From NCBI RefSeq assembly GCF_030285785.1, contig NZ_CP127247.1, positions 1,573,501 to 1,637,500 of the forward strand: 64,000 nt of DNA, read 5' to 3'. The stretch comes from Parasedimentitalea psychrophila (lineage in GTDB: Bacteria; Pseudomonadota; Alphaproteobacteria; Rhodobacterales; Rhodobacteraceae). The stretch's first letter is position 1. Each line of letters starts with the position of its first letter. The translations under genes were made by a program, and so were the position numbers. The notes below the pieces were generated by a model. The model saw nothing but the letters and a program-made list of their open reading frames with translations. It ran no database searches and was not told the DNA's origin. Shown piece after piece: positions 1 through 7,849 of the stretch.

Positions 1-384
1 TTTCACGAGGCGCAAAATCAGCTGATCGAATCGCTCGACCCAATGTTCAAGGTGTTGACCAGCGCCATCTTGCCAGACGCCATGGCCGCCAGTTTTGGCC
101 ACCACATCGTCGAGCAACTGACCGATATGGCGAAGGGGCAGACGCATCAACCACTGGTGATCACGGTGGCGGCAGGTGAAGCCGGCGGTGTTCGATCCGC
201 TCTCACTCAAAGCTTTTCTGTCGATATCAAAGTCCGTGAGGACGCCAGTTTTTCCCCGGGTCAAGCCTATCTGCGTGTTGGCGACCTAGAACGTGAAATC
301 AACAGTGGGGCATTGCTCGACTCAATCCGCGAGTCGGTTGATGCCTTCTCCTTCCAAGTCAAAGAGGACGCCAAATATGGATGA
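1..384 (+). CDS. fliH: FliH-like flagellar export-apparatus protein, 3' part
   Basis: The frame is open from the first base of the window, so the gene starts upstream; 127 residues are visible. I see no strong motif. The assignment rests on position, immediately before fliN and fliP, and on size and acidic/helical character similar to the short FliH-like proteins of Rhodobacterales flagellar clusters. FliH proteins regulate the FliI export ATPase at the base of the flagellar secretion system in the cytoplasm. The stop codon overlaps the fliN start by 8 bases, which points to translational coupling. It could be another flagellar assembly protein; the family call is tentative. Confidence 0.55.
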   Translation, partial: FHEAQNQLIESLDPMFKVLTSAILPDAMAASFGHHIVEQLTDMAKGQTHQPLVITVAAGEAGGVRSALTQSFSVDIKVREDASFSPGQAYLRVGDLEREINSGALLDSIRESVDAFSFQVKEDAKYG

Positions 385-673
385 TAACACCGATCTCAAG
401 AAGAAAACTGCTGATTCCGGCAACCCGTTTAATTCGGTTCCAGTCGAAGTCGTGGTGTCTGTTGGCAAGGCCCGCCCACTGATTCGTGATCTGGTTAATC
501 TCGGCGAAAACGCCGTCCTGACACTGGACAAACGGGTCGAAGATCCCGTCGATCTTTATGTTGGCGACCGCTTGGTTGCCCGTGGTCAGCTGGAAGAATT
601 GGAAGGCGATCAGGCAGGACAACTGGCCGTGCGATTGACCGAAATTGCAGATCTACAAAGTGGGCTGGGATGA
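377..673 (+). CDS. fliN: Flagellar motor switch protein FliN
   Basis: 98 residues, close to the usual short FliN. The central and C-terminal part has the SpoA/FliN fold pattern: a PVEVVVSVG strand, a hydrophobic stretch, then LYVGDRLVARGQL, typical of FliN-family C-ring proteins. FliN forms the cytoplasmic C-ring with FliG and FliM and takes part in export and rotation switching. I chose the ATG at 377 (MDDNTDL), which overlaps the end of the preceding gene by 8 bases; a longer reading from 293 would run through that gene. The stop overlaps the fliP start by 4 bases, so the three genes form one operon. Confidence 0.88.
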   Translation: MDDNTDLKKKTADSGNPFNSVPVEVVVSVGKARPLIRDLVNLGENAVLTLDKRVEDPVDLYVGDRLVARGQLEELEGDQAGQLAVRLTEIADLQSGLG

Positions 674-1413
674 TCCAAAGATCTTTCCTTTTTCTGACGC
701 TGGCAGCCTTTGCGCTGCTGGCGATGCCGCAGGTCGCACAGGCGCAGGAATTGAACCTGTCGCTGGCTGACAATGGATCGATTTCCGCGCGGTCCATACA
801 GCTGATTCTCTTGCTTACCGTGCTCAGCCTGGCCCCCGGCCTGGCCATCATGATCACCTGTTTTCCATTTCTTGTAACGGTTTTGTCGATTGTCCGGCAG
901 GGTATGGGCATGCAGCAAGCACCGCCCAATATGCTGATTATCAGCCTGGCGATGTTTCTGACCTATTTTGTGATGGAACCTGTGTTTAACGACGCTTGGA
1001 CCCATGGCATCAAACCGCTGATCGAAGAACAATTAGGGGTAGAGGAGGCGATGATTCGTGCACTTGAGCCGTTTCGAGCCTTTATGGCGGCGCGGCTGGA
1101 TGCAGATACGTTTTATGCGATGTCAGATCTACGCCCCGACACCCAGGGGATAGATCCAACCCCCGACGCTCCACTGTCGGTGCTGATTCCCAGCTTTCTG
1201 CTGTCAGAAATTTCGCGGGCCTTTCAAATCGGCTTTTTGGTCTTCCTGCCGTTTCTCATCATCGATTTGGTGGTTGCGGCAATTCTGATGTCGATGGGGA
1301 TGATGATGGTCCCCCCCGCGGTGGTGTCACTGCCGTTCAAATTGGCATTCTTTGTGGTCGCGGACGGCTGGACCTTGATCGCCAGTTCCCTGGTTCGTAG
1401 CTACTATCCCTGA
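670..1413 (+). CDS. fliP: Flagellar biosynthesis protein FliP
   Basis: 247 residues, the normal FliP length. An N-terminal signal peptide (residues 1-25, ending near AQAQ) is followed by a membrane segment containing the family signature SLAPGLAIMITCFPF, then more hydrophobic segments, including FLPFLIIDLVVAAILMSMG and the MMMVPPAVVSLPFKL end typical of FliP. FliP is an inner-membrane core component of the flagellar type III export gate with FliQ and FliR. It is the last gene of the visible fliH-fliN-fliP block and is followed by a terminator-like hairpin; fliQ does not follow. Confidence 0.96.
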   Translation: MIQRSFLFLTLAAFALLAMPQVAQAQELNLSLADNGSISARSIQLILLLTVLSLAPGLAIMITCFPFLVTVLSIVRQGMGMQQAPPNMLIISLAMFLTYFVMEPVFNDAWTHGIKPLIEEQLGVEEAMIRALEPFRAFMAARLDADTFYAMSDLRPDTQGIDPTPDAPLSVLIPSFLLSEISRAFQIGFLVFLPFLIIDLVVAAILMSMGMMMVPPAVVSLPFKLAFFVVADGWTLIASSLVRSYYP

Positions 1414-1431
1414 CCTCACTCACGGTTATCG

Positions 1432-1466
1432 GACCTCTGGTTAGGATCCCAGCCAGGGGTCTTTCT
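1432..1466 (+). terminator. Hairpin after fliP
   Basis: A 9-bp stem (GACCTCTGG at 1432-1440 with CCAGGGGTC at 1453-1461, one G-T pair), a 12-base loop, then TTTCT. It lies 18 bases after the fliP stop and probably ends the flagellar transcript. The T-tract is short, so termination may be weak. Confidence 0.6.
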
Positions 1467-1492
1467 ACGTCCGCGCTGACCTGCGCCCCCAG

Positions 1493-1798
1493 TCAAACTG
1501 AGGGCCATCGCCAGCCTGGAACTGAAACGGACTTCTCGGTGATTGCTGCGCATTCACCTGCCAGCCAATGGTTGAACGCATTGCCAGATCGCAACCCCAC
1601 CCGCTTCAGATCCCGGATGAAGCGCTGTTCCGGGGAATATGGGTGTATCCCTCTCCTGTCCGGCAGCGCATTGGCCAGCAATGTCCCGAGCGGGACAACC
1701 GGTCGTTCATAACGCTGCAAGGCGGTTCGTCGTTGCCGCCGGGGACGCTTCAGGTCCAGATCAAATCTCTCCTGCAAACGGGCCTCAAAGCCACTCAA
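1493..1798 (-). pseudogene. Unrecognised minus-strand coding remnant
   Basis: A 101-residue frame rich in Arg and Leu (motifs RFDLDLKRPRRQRR and PYSPEQRFIRDLKRVG). It can only begin at a TTG (1798), and the coding-like reading continues upstream to about 1870 without a start before meeting a stop, which suggests a truncated gene rather than a complete one. I do not recognise the family. The remaining sequence between 1467 and 2180 shows no other convincing gene. The stretch lies between the fliP terminator and another gene fragment, so this looks like decayed DNA. Confidence 0.3.
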
Positions 1799-2180
1799 CC
1801 TGTGGCGCAGCTGTTCGCGGCCGCAAAGATGGAGCTCGGCACGCTGAACAGCGACATGAGTGTCGCCAACTCAGGCGAAGACTGCGGTGGTTGCGTTTCT
1901 GACGAGAATTCTTCTGGTGCCTGCGAGCTAATTTTCCATTCATCAGTCTCTTTCCTAAATGCTGATAATATCTTCCGTGCGACCCAAACCACCATGCAAT
2001 CAGCCAGGGTCGCGTCTGGTCGCCTAGAGACTGGGATAACCTTGGGGCTCGATCCGTCGCCGCCACGAACCACAACCCTGATCCAATGAGTCCGCACCCT
2101 GTTGGGGGCCGGCCACAGCAACGCTTGGGTGTTCTGATTTTGCAGACCTGCATCCCAAGATCCGACTGGCCTCCATCCGG

Positions 2181-2616
2181 ATGACTTACGATGACAAACC
2201 GGATCCCAAAAGGGATATCCCGCCGCACGCTTTTGTCAGGGCGGGCCGCATTTTTGACGGGTCAAATTTGCTGTGGGCTCAAGATGGTATATGGCGGAGC
2301 GAAAATGGTGGTGCAAATTGGCACAAGAACGCAGGTACTGACCTTGGACAAGTAACGGATCCTGTCTCCCACCCAGATCAATTGGGACTGATCTATGCCT
2401 CTCATGCGACCGCCGGTGTCTTGCGATCCGGCGATGGCGGCCGAACGTGGGTTCCCTCTGGGCAAGGCCTGCCACAGGTGCCGGTTGATGCCATCACCAT
2501 CGCCGCTCACGATCCAAGCGATCTAATCCGCAGTGCCGGGAGACCGCCTCTGGCGCAGTCAAGATTGTGCGCAAATGTGGTACTTTTATCAACCGCCCTA
2601 TCTCGCCTTGCTCTGA
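2181..2616 (+). pseudogene. Fragment of a sialidase/BNR-repeat (Asp-box) protein
   Basis: Two Asp-box motifs are read in one frame (SENGGANW near residue 45 and SGDGGRTW near residue 87) within the repeated pattern of Ycf48/sialidase-like beta-propeller proteins. After about 2520 the frame decays, but a third motif, SQDCAQMW, appears in another frame and runs to a stop at 2616. This shows a frameshift and loss of the N-terminal part of the propeller. Such proteins are usually secreted or stability factors; no function can be assigned to the remnant. It ends just before the tRNA-Thr gene. Confidence 0.6.
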
Positions 2617-2648
2617 GAAACACCAGCGTTTAGATGGATGCCCGGAAT

Positions 2649-2724
2649 GCCCCAATAGCTCAGCTGGTAGAGCAACTGTTTCGTAAATAGTAGGTCGGCG
2701 GTTCGAATCCGTCTTGGGGCACCA
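2649..2724 (+). tRNA. tRNA-Thr (anticodon CGU)
   Basis: A complete cloverleaf can be drawn. The acceptor stem GCCCCAA pairs with TTGGGGC, the D stem is GCTC/GAGC, and the anticodon stem ACTGT/ATAGT has one G-T pair. The anticodon loop TTCGTAA gives anticodon CGU (Thr, codon ACG). The T stem is GGCGG/CCGTC around TTCGAAT, and an encoded ACCA end follows. The 3' end (2708-2724) is repeated at 4666-4682 and serves as the attachment site of a small integrative element. Confidence 0.93.
2708..2724 (+). repeat. attL: tRNA 3'-end direct repeat
   Basis: The last 17 bases of the tRNA-Thr gene (TCCGTCTTGGGGCACCA). The identical 17 bases occur at 4666-4682 in the same orientation. Site-specific tyrosine integrases commonly use a tRNA 3' end as core site and leave this kind of duplication. 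Confidence 0.85.
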
Positions 2725-2745
2725 CGCAATCACCTAACAACTTGT

Positions 2746-2795
2746 TTTGCATCACCTTTTGTCATGGACGAGGCGAGGCGTAGTACATTTTGGAG
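2746..2795 (+). repeat. Left copy of 50-bp inverted repeat
   Basis: Pairs with the reverse complement of 4582-4631 over 50 bases with one mismatch (position 2784). It lies 21 bases inside the left core site and reaches the integrase start. The position fits arm-type integrase-binding sites, or sites controlling integrase transcription; this is inference. Confidence 0.85.
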
Positions 2796-3950
2796 TACAT
2801 TTCTTTCCGGCATGTCTTTGTAAAAGAAGGCATCTATTACTTCACCCGGCGGATTCCCGTGGATCTGCGGACTCATTATTCATCAGCGAAGATAGCCTAT
2901 TCCCTGCGGACCAGATCGAGATCTGTTGCCGTCTCTAGGGCGATCAATGCAGCCTGCAAGTTGGACGAGTACTGGTATCACCTGAGGTCGCAGGATGCGG
3001 AACTGCCAGGAAAGCATCTGCTGCGTCATGGCCTGTCCAGGCCAGAGTCAGGGCCGCCTGTCACCAGTGATGCTTTGAAGCTGTCAGAGGCCGTCGTAAC
3101 GTATCAGCGTCTCAAGGGGAAAGGTAAAGCACCTACCTTCCTTAGGGCTGCGGAACGCGCCTGTGGCTATGTGATCGACATCTGTGGCGACAAGCCTTTG
3201 CCAGACTACACCAAGGCTAATGCAAATGCCTTCCGAGATGCTTTGATCCAGCGAGGACTGGCTGGCAGCAGCATCACCCGTATCTTCGGGACAGTTCGGG
3301 CTGTCTTCAACTTCGCTGTGGCGGAGGAGGGGCTGTCAATCACCTCACCCTTTGCCAACGTCTACTATGATCGGGGTGCCGGGGTCGCGGAGAGAAGCCC
3401 AATCCCGGTCAAGGAGATCCGTGCCATTCAGCAGCAATGCCATCAGATCGATGATGAGATGCGCTGGCTCGTGGCAATAGTCGCCGATACGGGACTGCGT
3501 TTGGCTGAGGCCGCCGGGCTGCTGCGAGAAGATATCTTGGAGGGTGAGGAAGGAGGGCTGGTGGCACGGATCACCCCACATCCCTGGAGGAGCCTGAAGA
3601 CTGATAGTAGCAAGCGGACTGTCCCTCTGGTCGGGTCGGCCAAGTGGGCTGCTCAGCGTATTCTGGCCCGAGAGGATGGCAGCAAGTATGCCTTTCCCCG
3701 GTACAACAAGACAGCGAAGACCAATGCCAATTCAGCCAGTGCCGGTCTGAACAAGTGGCTGAAAGCCTATGTGCCTGATGGCTGCACGATGCACGGATTT
3801 CGCCACTCCATGCGAGACCGCCTCCGTGCTGTCGAATGCCCGTCTGATATCGTGGATCAGATTGGCGGGTGGAACACTGAGGGCGTCGGCCATGGGTACG
3901 GAGAAGGATACCCGGATCACGTCTTGCGGAAATGGCTGGAGAGAGTTTAG
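2790..3950 (+). CDS. Tyrosine-type site-specific integrase
   Basis: 386 residues. The N-terminus (FRHVFVKEGIYYFTRRIP) resembles the DUF6538-like N-terminus of integrases common in Rhodobacterales, followed by a SAM-like core-binding region. The catalytic domain has Arg 237 (DTGLRLAEAAGLL), the HxxR box (HGFRHSMRDR, His 335 and Arg 338) and a C-terminal GYGEGY with candidate nucleophile Tyr 370 or 374. It would cut and join DNA at the tRNA-Thr 3' end. The only in-frame start is TTG at 2790, because a stop lies at 2781-2783; an unusual start within the inverted repeat. Intact and probably functional. Confidence 0.93.
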   Translation: MEYISFRHVFVKEGIYYFTRRIPVDLRTHYSSAKIAYSLRTRSRSVAVSRAINAACKLDEYWYHLRSQDAELPGKHLLRHGLSRPESGPPVTSDALKLSEAVVTYQRLKGKGKAPTFLRAAERACGYVIDICGDKPLPDYTKANANAFRDALIQRGLAGSSITRIFGTVRAVFNFAVAEEGLSITSPFANVYYDRGAGVAERSPIPVKEIRAIQQQCHQIDDEMRWLVAIVADTGLRLAEAAGLLREDILEGEEGGLVARITPHPWRSLKTDSSKRTVPLVGSAKWAAQRILAREDGSKYAFPRYNKTAKTNANSASAGLNKWLKAYVPDGCTMHGFRHSMRDRLRAVECPSDIVDQIGGWNTEGVGHGYGEGYPDHVLRKWLERV

Positions 3951-3982
3951 CAGTGAGAGGATGCTGACCGCAGCTGAGTTAG

Positions 3983-4345
3983 TCAGACAGGGTAGTTACC
4001 AGTTTGCATGAAATAGGCGTTGAGTACGGGTCGTGCGGTCGTTTTGGAGCAAAATCTCAAGCCTAGCCGGTTTCCTCTTCTCCATTTCACCGCCACGTCA
4101 AAATCACCGAGTCCCTGAACTGAGACAGACTGCAGCGCTTTCCACGTGAAACCCGGATACTCCGGCGCAAGGACTACGCCCAGACCGCTATAACTGACGT
4201 TAAATGTCTCCGCACTTAGATTGCCTTCAAGAAGTTGTACCGAGCAGGGAAGGCATAGTGGGATACGCATTTCGGTCGGTGTAGGGCTTCGGAATATCGA
4301 CTTATTTTGGTTCATATCGGGACTATCTGTTAAGCGGGTTTTCAC
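3983..4345 (-). CDS. PilZ-domain protein carried by the integrative element
   Basis: 120 residues from a GTG at 4345, which has a GGGAG ribosome-binding site; an ATG 30 bases further in lacks one. The sequence fits a single PilZ domain: a basic N-terminal segment (TEMRIPLCLPC), the N/DxSxxG motif as NVSYSGLG, and a final strand, KWRRGNRLGLRF. PilZ domains bind cyclic di-GMP, but the usual RxxxR loop is not clearly present, so binding is uncertain. It is convergent with the integrase gene and is the only cargo of the element. It could alter surface or motility behaviour of the host; that is inference. Confidence 0.72.
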   Translation of the reverse strand: MKTRLTDSPDMNQNKSIFRSPTPTEMRIPLCLPCSVQLLEGNLSAETFNVSYSGLGVVLAPEYPGFTWKALQSVSVQGLGDFDVAVKWRRGNRLGLRFCSKTTARPVLNAYFMQTGNYPV

Positions 4346-4581
4346 TCTGCTCCCAAGGTGCCACGGTTGGCGTTAATTTCCTCCTACCAACCGCCGATGT
4401 CCTGCCCTCACTTCAATCCCTTTAAAAAGCTGGATGGACTCTAAGTATCTGCGAGGCCGCTCATTGGTATCTGGGCATTCTTCAGGATACGGTCAGCCCT
4501 TGTACCAATTGGGCATTGCGGTTTCGAGTGGTGCTTTCATGGTGGCGCTGGTTGGATTGAAGGCAGTTTGAAGGTGGCAAT
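4346..4581. other. Non-coding stretch inside the element
   Basis: No open frame with coding character on either strand. It would contain the promoter of the PilZ gene. I see no clear sigma-70 box or repeat here. Confidence 0.5.
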
Positions 4582-4631
4582 CTCCAAAATGTTCTACGCC
4601 TCGCCTCGTCCATGACAAAAGGTGATGCAAA
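4582..4631 (-). repeat. Right copy of 50-bp inverted repeat
   Basis: Reverse complement of 2746-2795 with one mismatch. It lies 34 bases inside the right core site, so the two copies sit nearly symmetrically at the ends of the element. Confidence 0.85.
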
Positions 4632-4665
4632 CCACGGTGTGGGTGCCTGTAACGGGAACAGAACT

Positions 4666-4682
4666 TCCGTCTTGGGGCACCA
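4666..4682 (+). repeat. attR: second copy of tRNA-Thr 3' end
   Basis: Identical to 2708-2724 (17 bases). The upstream half of a tRNA is absent here, so this is a core-site duplication and not a second tRNA gene. It marks the right end of the integrated element. Confidence 0.85.
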
Positions 4683-4736
4683 GCCTTCGTCTTTGAAAGC
4701 TCACGGCAAGACCTGCCCAATGGTCATATCCTTGGC

Positions 4737-5486
4737 CTAAAGTGGCTGGGTGAATAGCGTCCCGAACCCTGTTTGTTGCTCGGCAATACCGGCTAGGCGC
4801 AGCATGTGCCAGGCCAGCGCCTGATTGCTTGTAATCACCTGTGTCCCAGTTTTTCTCTCGGCCGCGTCGATGATTTTCAGGCACCGCAGGTTGGTGCAGG
4901 CTGCGACAATGGCATCACAATCGGCCTGCGCAGAAACCTGATCAATGGCAGCGGCAATCGACGCCGGAGATATCCGCGCGACCACCCGGTCGTCAGATTC
5001 CTCAAATGAGCCAAAAGCAACGATTTCGAAGCCAGCCTCTTCCAGTTTGCGCCGCATGCGTATTGATACGTCAGGTATATAAGGGGTGATAAACCCCAAC
5101 CGTTTGGCGCCAAGCGCATTTGCCGCCGCGATGATGGCAGTCAGTGGGTCGGTCACCTTGGCGCGCGGGAAAACCGAATTGATCGCCCGGGCGACCCCTG
5201 CCTGTCCGATTACGGTCGCCGCCGATGTGCAGCCATATCCGATCACATCGAAGTCAAGCGATGCTGGCAACAGCCGGGCCGAGGCGGGAAGGTCCTGTTC
5301 CATTTGCTGCAGGGTGTCGGCGCTGATCTCGTCCACCATGGGAATTCGGCTGTGATACAGCGCCACGCCGTCCAGCGCGGTCATTTGGGCAAACTCGGGC
5401 TCTAGTGTTTCGTCGGTCGACAAAACGATGGTGCCAAGGGTCGCACGGGTGCCGATGCCATTGTCGGTCGTATAGTCGAGTTTCAT
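4737..5486 (-). CDS. Asp/Glu racemase superfamily protein (maleate isomerase / arylmalonate decarboxylase-like)
   Basis: 249 residues. Two conserved cysteine motifs of the superfamily are present, YGCTSAATV near residue 85 and AACTNLRCL near residue 198, in the positions used for acid/base catalysis by maleate isomerase and AMDase-like enzymes. It resembles EutA-type proteins of ectoine-type catabolic clusters. Third gene of a minus-strand operon after an ammonia-lyase-like and an M24 peptidase gene, 10 bases from the latter. It probably isomerises, racemises or decarboxylates an amino-acid-derived intermediate in the same pathway; the substrate is not known. Confidence 0.75.
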   Translation of the reverse strand: MKLDYTTDNGIGTRATLGTIVLSTDETLEPEFAQMTALDGVALYHSRIPMVDEISADTLQQMEQDLPASARLLPASLDFDVIGYGCTSAATVIGQAGVARAINSVFPRAKVTDPLTAIIAAANALGAKRLGFITPYIPDVSIRMRRKLEEAGFEIVAFGSFEESDDRVVARISPASIAAAIDQVSAQADCDAIVAACTNLRCLKIIDAAERKTGTQVITSNQALAWHMLRLAGIAEQQTGFGTLFTQPL

Positions 5487-5496
5487 TCCTTGCCCT

Positions 5497-6666
5497 TCAG
5501 ATAACTGGCAGTTCAGGGGCTGCGCGGCTGGTCAGCAATTCGGCACCGGAGGCCCGGATAACGATGTTTTCTTCATGCACCATGATGCGCCCGTCACCAT
5601 AGCTTAGCGAAGGTTCCAAGGTCAGCACCATGTTTTCTTGGATCACGGTGTCATCAAATGCCGCGTGTGAGGGCCATTCCGTCAGCTGCATTCCCAGCCC
5701 GTGCCCCAACCGGCCAACGTCTCCGCCAGCGCTATCCATTTGTGCGATCACCGATTGCATCGTGTGAAACAGCTCGCGGCAGGTGGTGCCGGGGCGGGCA
5801 GCGGCAAGGCCTGCCTCGGTGGCGCGCCACAACACGTCATAGGCGCGGCGGGATAAATCGTCAGCTTGGGTGATGGCAAAGTTGCGATCAAAGTCACAAA
5901 AATACCCATCCCAAGTGGCGCCGCTGTCCAGCATCAAAATGTCGCCCGCCTGTAGAGGTCTGGCGCTGGGTGGTGAAATCACATCGCGATAGCCGCCCTG
6001 ATCAGCCCCGCCGACAAGATAGGGCACATCATCGGCACCCACATCCAGGGCGGCGCGGCGGAACGCGCGGAAAACCTCGTCCAGTGCGGTGCCTGCCCTG
6101 GCGAAATCTGGCACCCGCTCAAAGATCCGCGAGCCGATGGCGCAGATATGAGAGAGCTTTTCAATTTCCCGAGGTGATTTGACCATGCGAAGAGACCGAA
6201 CCAGCCCGGTGGCGTCTTTGATTTGCAGGCCCGGAAGGGCGGCAATCAAGTGTTCATAGTCGCCAAGAGGCATCCGCAATGCGGTCTCGTGGCCTTTGAG
6301 CACGCCGATACTGGCACTCTGGCTGGCCAGTGGTGACAGCAGTTCGGTCAGCAGGCTGATGCCATCATCACCTGGGTTCGGCGCAGGCCAGGTGCGGATA
6401 TCGTCGATCCAGGTTTGCCGCATCAGCAGGGCGCCGATTTCAGGGATGACGGCGATGGGTTTGCCCTGAGCTGGGATGAACAGGAACCAGGGACGGGTCG
6501 GGCTTTGCCAGAACAACGTGTGGAAGCCACTGAAATAGCGCACTTCGGCCTCTGTCATCAGCAGCAGCCCGGACAGGCCCGCCTGGTCCATCTCGGCCTG
6601 CACTTTGGCGGTGCGGGCCTCAAATTCTTCGGGCGGGAACCCCCGGGGTGGGCTGTTAGACATCAT
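5497..6666 (-). CDS. M24 family metallopeptidase (Xaa-Pro dipeptidase / ectoine-hydrolase-like)
   Basis: 389 residues. An N-terminal creatinase-like domain (about 1-165) precedes the pita-bread M24 domain, with metal ligands visible as LDSGATWDG and CDFDR (two Asp), GHGLGMQ (His), LTLEPS (Glu) and VHEENI (Glu). The family includes Xaa-Pro peptidases, creatinase and ectoine hydrolase (DoeA/EutD). The company of a PLP ammonia-lyase and a racemase-like gene suggests hydrolysis of an amide or cyclic amidine feeding the operon's pathway rather than protein turnover. The start overlaps the end of the upstream gene by 11 bases. Confidence 0.85.
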   Translation of the reverse strand: MMSNSPPRGFPPEEFEARTAKVQAEMDQAGLSGLLLMTEAEVRYFSGFHTLFWQSPTRPWFLFIPAQGKPIAVIPEIGALLMRQTWIDDIRTWPAPNPGDDGISLLTELLSPLASQSASIGVLKGHETALRMPLGDYEHLIAALPGLQIKDATGLVRSLRMVKSPREIEKLSHICAIGSRIFERVPDFARAGTALDEVFRAFRRAALDVGADDVPYLVGGADQGGYRDVISPPSARPLQAGDILMLDSGATWDGYFCDFDRNFAITQADDLSRRAYDVLWRATEAGLAAARPGTTCRELFHTMQSVIAQMDSAGGDVGRLGHGLGMQLTEWPSHAAFDDTVIQENMVLTLEPSLSYGDGRIMVHEENIVIRASGAELLTSRAAPELPVI

Positions 6667-7849
6667 CGTTTTCCGCCATGATCTGAGCGAATATTTCGCG
6701 ATCGGTGACCCCCTCAGAGCCGATCAGCAAGACCCGCGACTGGGCGTTCAATCCCAATCTGTCTGACAGTTCAGGGTCTTGCCGCGCGGCGATTAATGCG
6801 GCCAGACCAGCAACCGCGCTTTCGCCAGCTTCGACCACCGGATCAGTGCCTTGTGGGCGGGCCAATAGGCGCACTGTCGGGGCGACGATGGAATCGGGGA
6901 TGGTGATAAAATCGCTGGCTTCCTGCTCCAGGATCTCCCAGGCCATCTCTGATGGCTCACCGCAGGACAGGCCGGCCATTATGGTTTCCTCAGAGATTGT
7001 CACAGTGGTTGCGCGGCCAGCGCGCGCGCTTTCATAGAGGCAGGCGGCCAGGTCCGGCTCGACCACCACCACACGGGGTGCACCCTGCTGCCAATACTGT
7101 CGCAATGCAGCGGCGACTGAGGCGGCCAATCCGCCAACGCCGCCTTGCAGGAAAATATGGGTCGGAGCCTGATCCAGGGCCTCGCAGATCTCACGCGTCA
7201 TCACGCCATAACCGGCCATCACATCGCGGGGTGGGTCGGTATAGCCGGGCCAAGAGGTGTCCGAGACGACAAACCAGCCCTGTTGCTCGGCCTCGTCACG
7301 GGCCAGGGCAACCGAATCGTCATAATCGCCATCAATCCGGATCACTTTGGCGCCCAGGTCTCGCATGGCCTGGGCCCGGCCTTCGCTGACCTCGGCATGA
7401 ATATATATCCGACAAGGCACCCCAAACCGCTGACAGCCCCAGGCGAGCGAGCGACCGTGATTGCCATCGGTTGCAGAGACCAAGGTGATCTCAGAACAGA
7501 TTTCAGCGTGTTCGCCACTGCGGATAGAGCTGAGACTGACCTGCTGTCCGGTCCGGCGCGAGACTTGCCGTTGCAGAACCCGCAAAGCTGCATAAGCAGC
7601 GCCAAGCGCCTTGAAGCTGCCCAGCCCAAACCGAGGCCCCTCGTGTTTATACAGGACTTTGGCAATGGTCAGGCTGTCGGCCAATGCGCCCAGATCAACC
7701 AGCGGCGTCGCGGCATATCCGTCCCATGCGGTGATTTCCGCCCAGGCCTGCTCAAAATCCTGTTCGGACAGCAGCTGATTGGCGGTTGTCGCCACAGGTG
7801 ACGTTCCCTTGGTATGGCGGATTTCGGCCTTGGCAAACAGGTCCATCAT
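6656..7849 (-). CDS. Diaminopropionate ammonia-lyase-like PLP enzyme
   Basis: 397 residues, the length of DpaL/YgeX and longer than EutB threonine-dehydratase-like proteins. The PLP lysine lies in FGLGSFKALGAAYA (near residue 77), followed by SATDGNHGRSLAW and a glycine-rich phosphate loop, LQGGVGGLAASV. Fold-type II. Family members split 2,3-diaminopropionate into pyruvate and ammonia. The ATG at 7849 follows an AAGGA site; a much longer open frame upstream (to 8521) runs antisense to the regulator and is not credible. First gene of a three-gene operon under a divergent Lrp-type regulator. The true substrate may be a related diamino acid. Confidence 0.82.
   Translation of the reverse strand: MMDLFAKAEIRHTKGTSPVATTANQLLSEQDFEQAWAEITAWDGYAATPLVDLGALADSLTIAKVLYKHEGPRFGLGSFKALGAAYAALRVLQRQVSRRTGQQVSLSSIRSGEHAEICSEITLVSATDGNHGRSLAWGCQRFGVPCRIYIHAEVSEGRAQAMRDLGAKVIRIDGDYDDSVALARDEAEQQGWFVVSDTSWPGYTDPPRDVMAGYGVMTREICEALDQAPTHIFLQGGVGGLAASVAAALRQYWQQGAPRVVVVEPDLAACLYESARAGRATTVTISEETIMAGLSCGEPSEMAWEILEQEASDFITIPDSIVAPTVRLLARPQGTDPVVEAGESAVAGLAALIAARQDPELSDRLGLNAQSRVLLIGSEGVTDREIFAQIMAENDDV

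Larger units (their letters stand above)
2708..4682 (+). mobile_element. Minimal tRNA-Thr-integrated element (integrase plus PilZ gene)
   Basis: Bounded by a 17-bp direct repeat (TCCGTCTTGGGGCACCA), one copy forming the tRNA 3' end and the other at 4666-4682. Just inside are 50-bp inverted repeats (2746-2795 and 4582-4631, one mismatch). The element holds one tyrosine-recombinase gene beside the tRNA and one PilZ-domain gene on the opposite strand. No replication, mobilisation or excisionase gene is visible. At about 1.97 kb it is far smaller than ordinary genomic islands, so it is either a deletion derivative or a minimal satellite-like element. Confidence 0.82.

Noticed and set aside
1795-2121. 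A 108-codon minus-strand frame just upstream of the arginine-rich frame
   Set aside because: Low-complexity Ser/Pro composition, no ribosome-binding site and no family resemblance; the better coding signal lies in a different frame.
4666-4682. Possible second tRNA-Thr gene
   Set aside because: Only the last 17 bases of a tRNA are present; no D or anticodon arm precedes them, so it is an attachment-site duplication.
4493-4720. Similar peptides (HHLLSWTRRGV) read at 2747-2938 and 4493-4720, as if two related genes
   Set aside because: The similarity is produced by the 50-bp inverted repeat itself; neither frame has other coding support.
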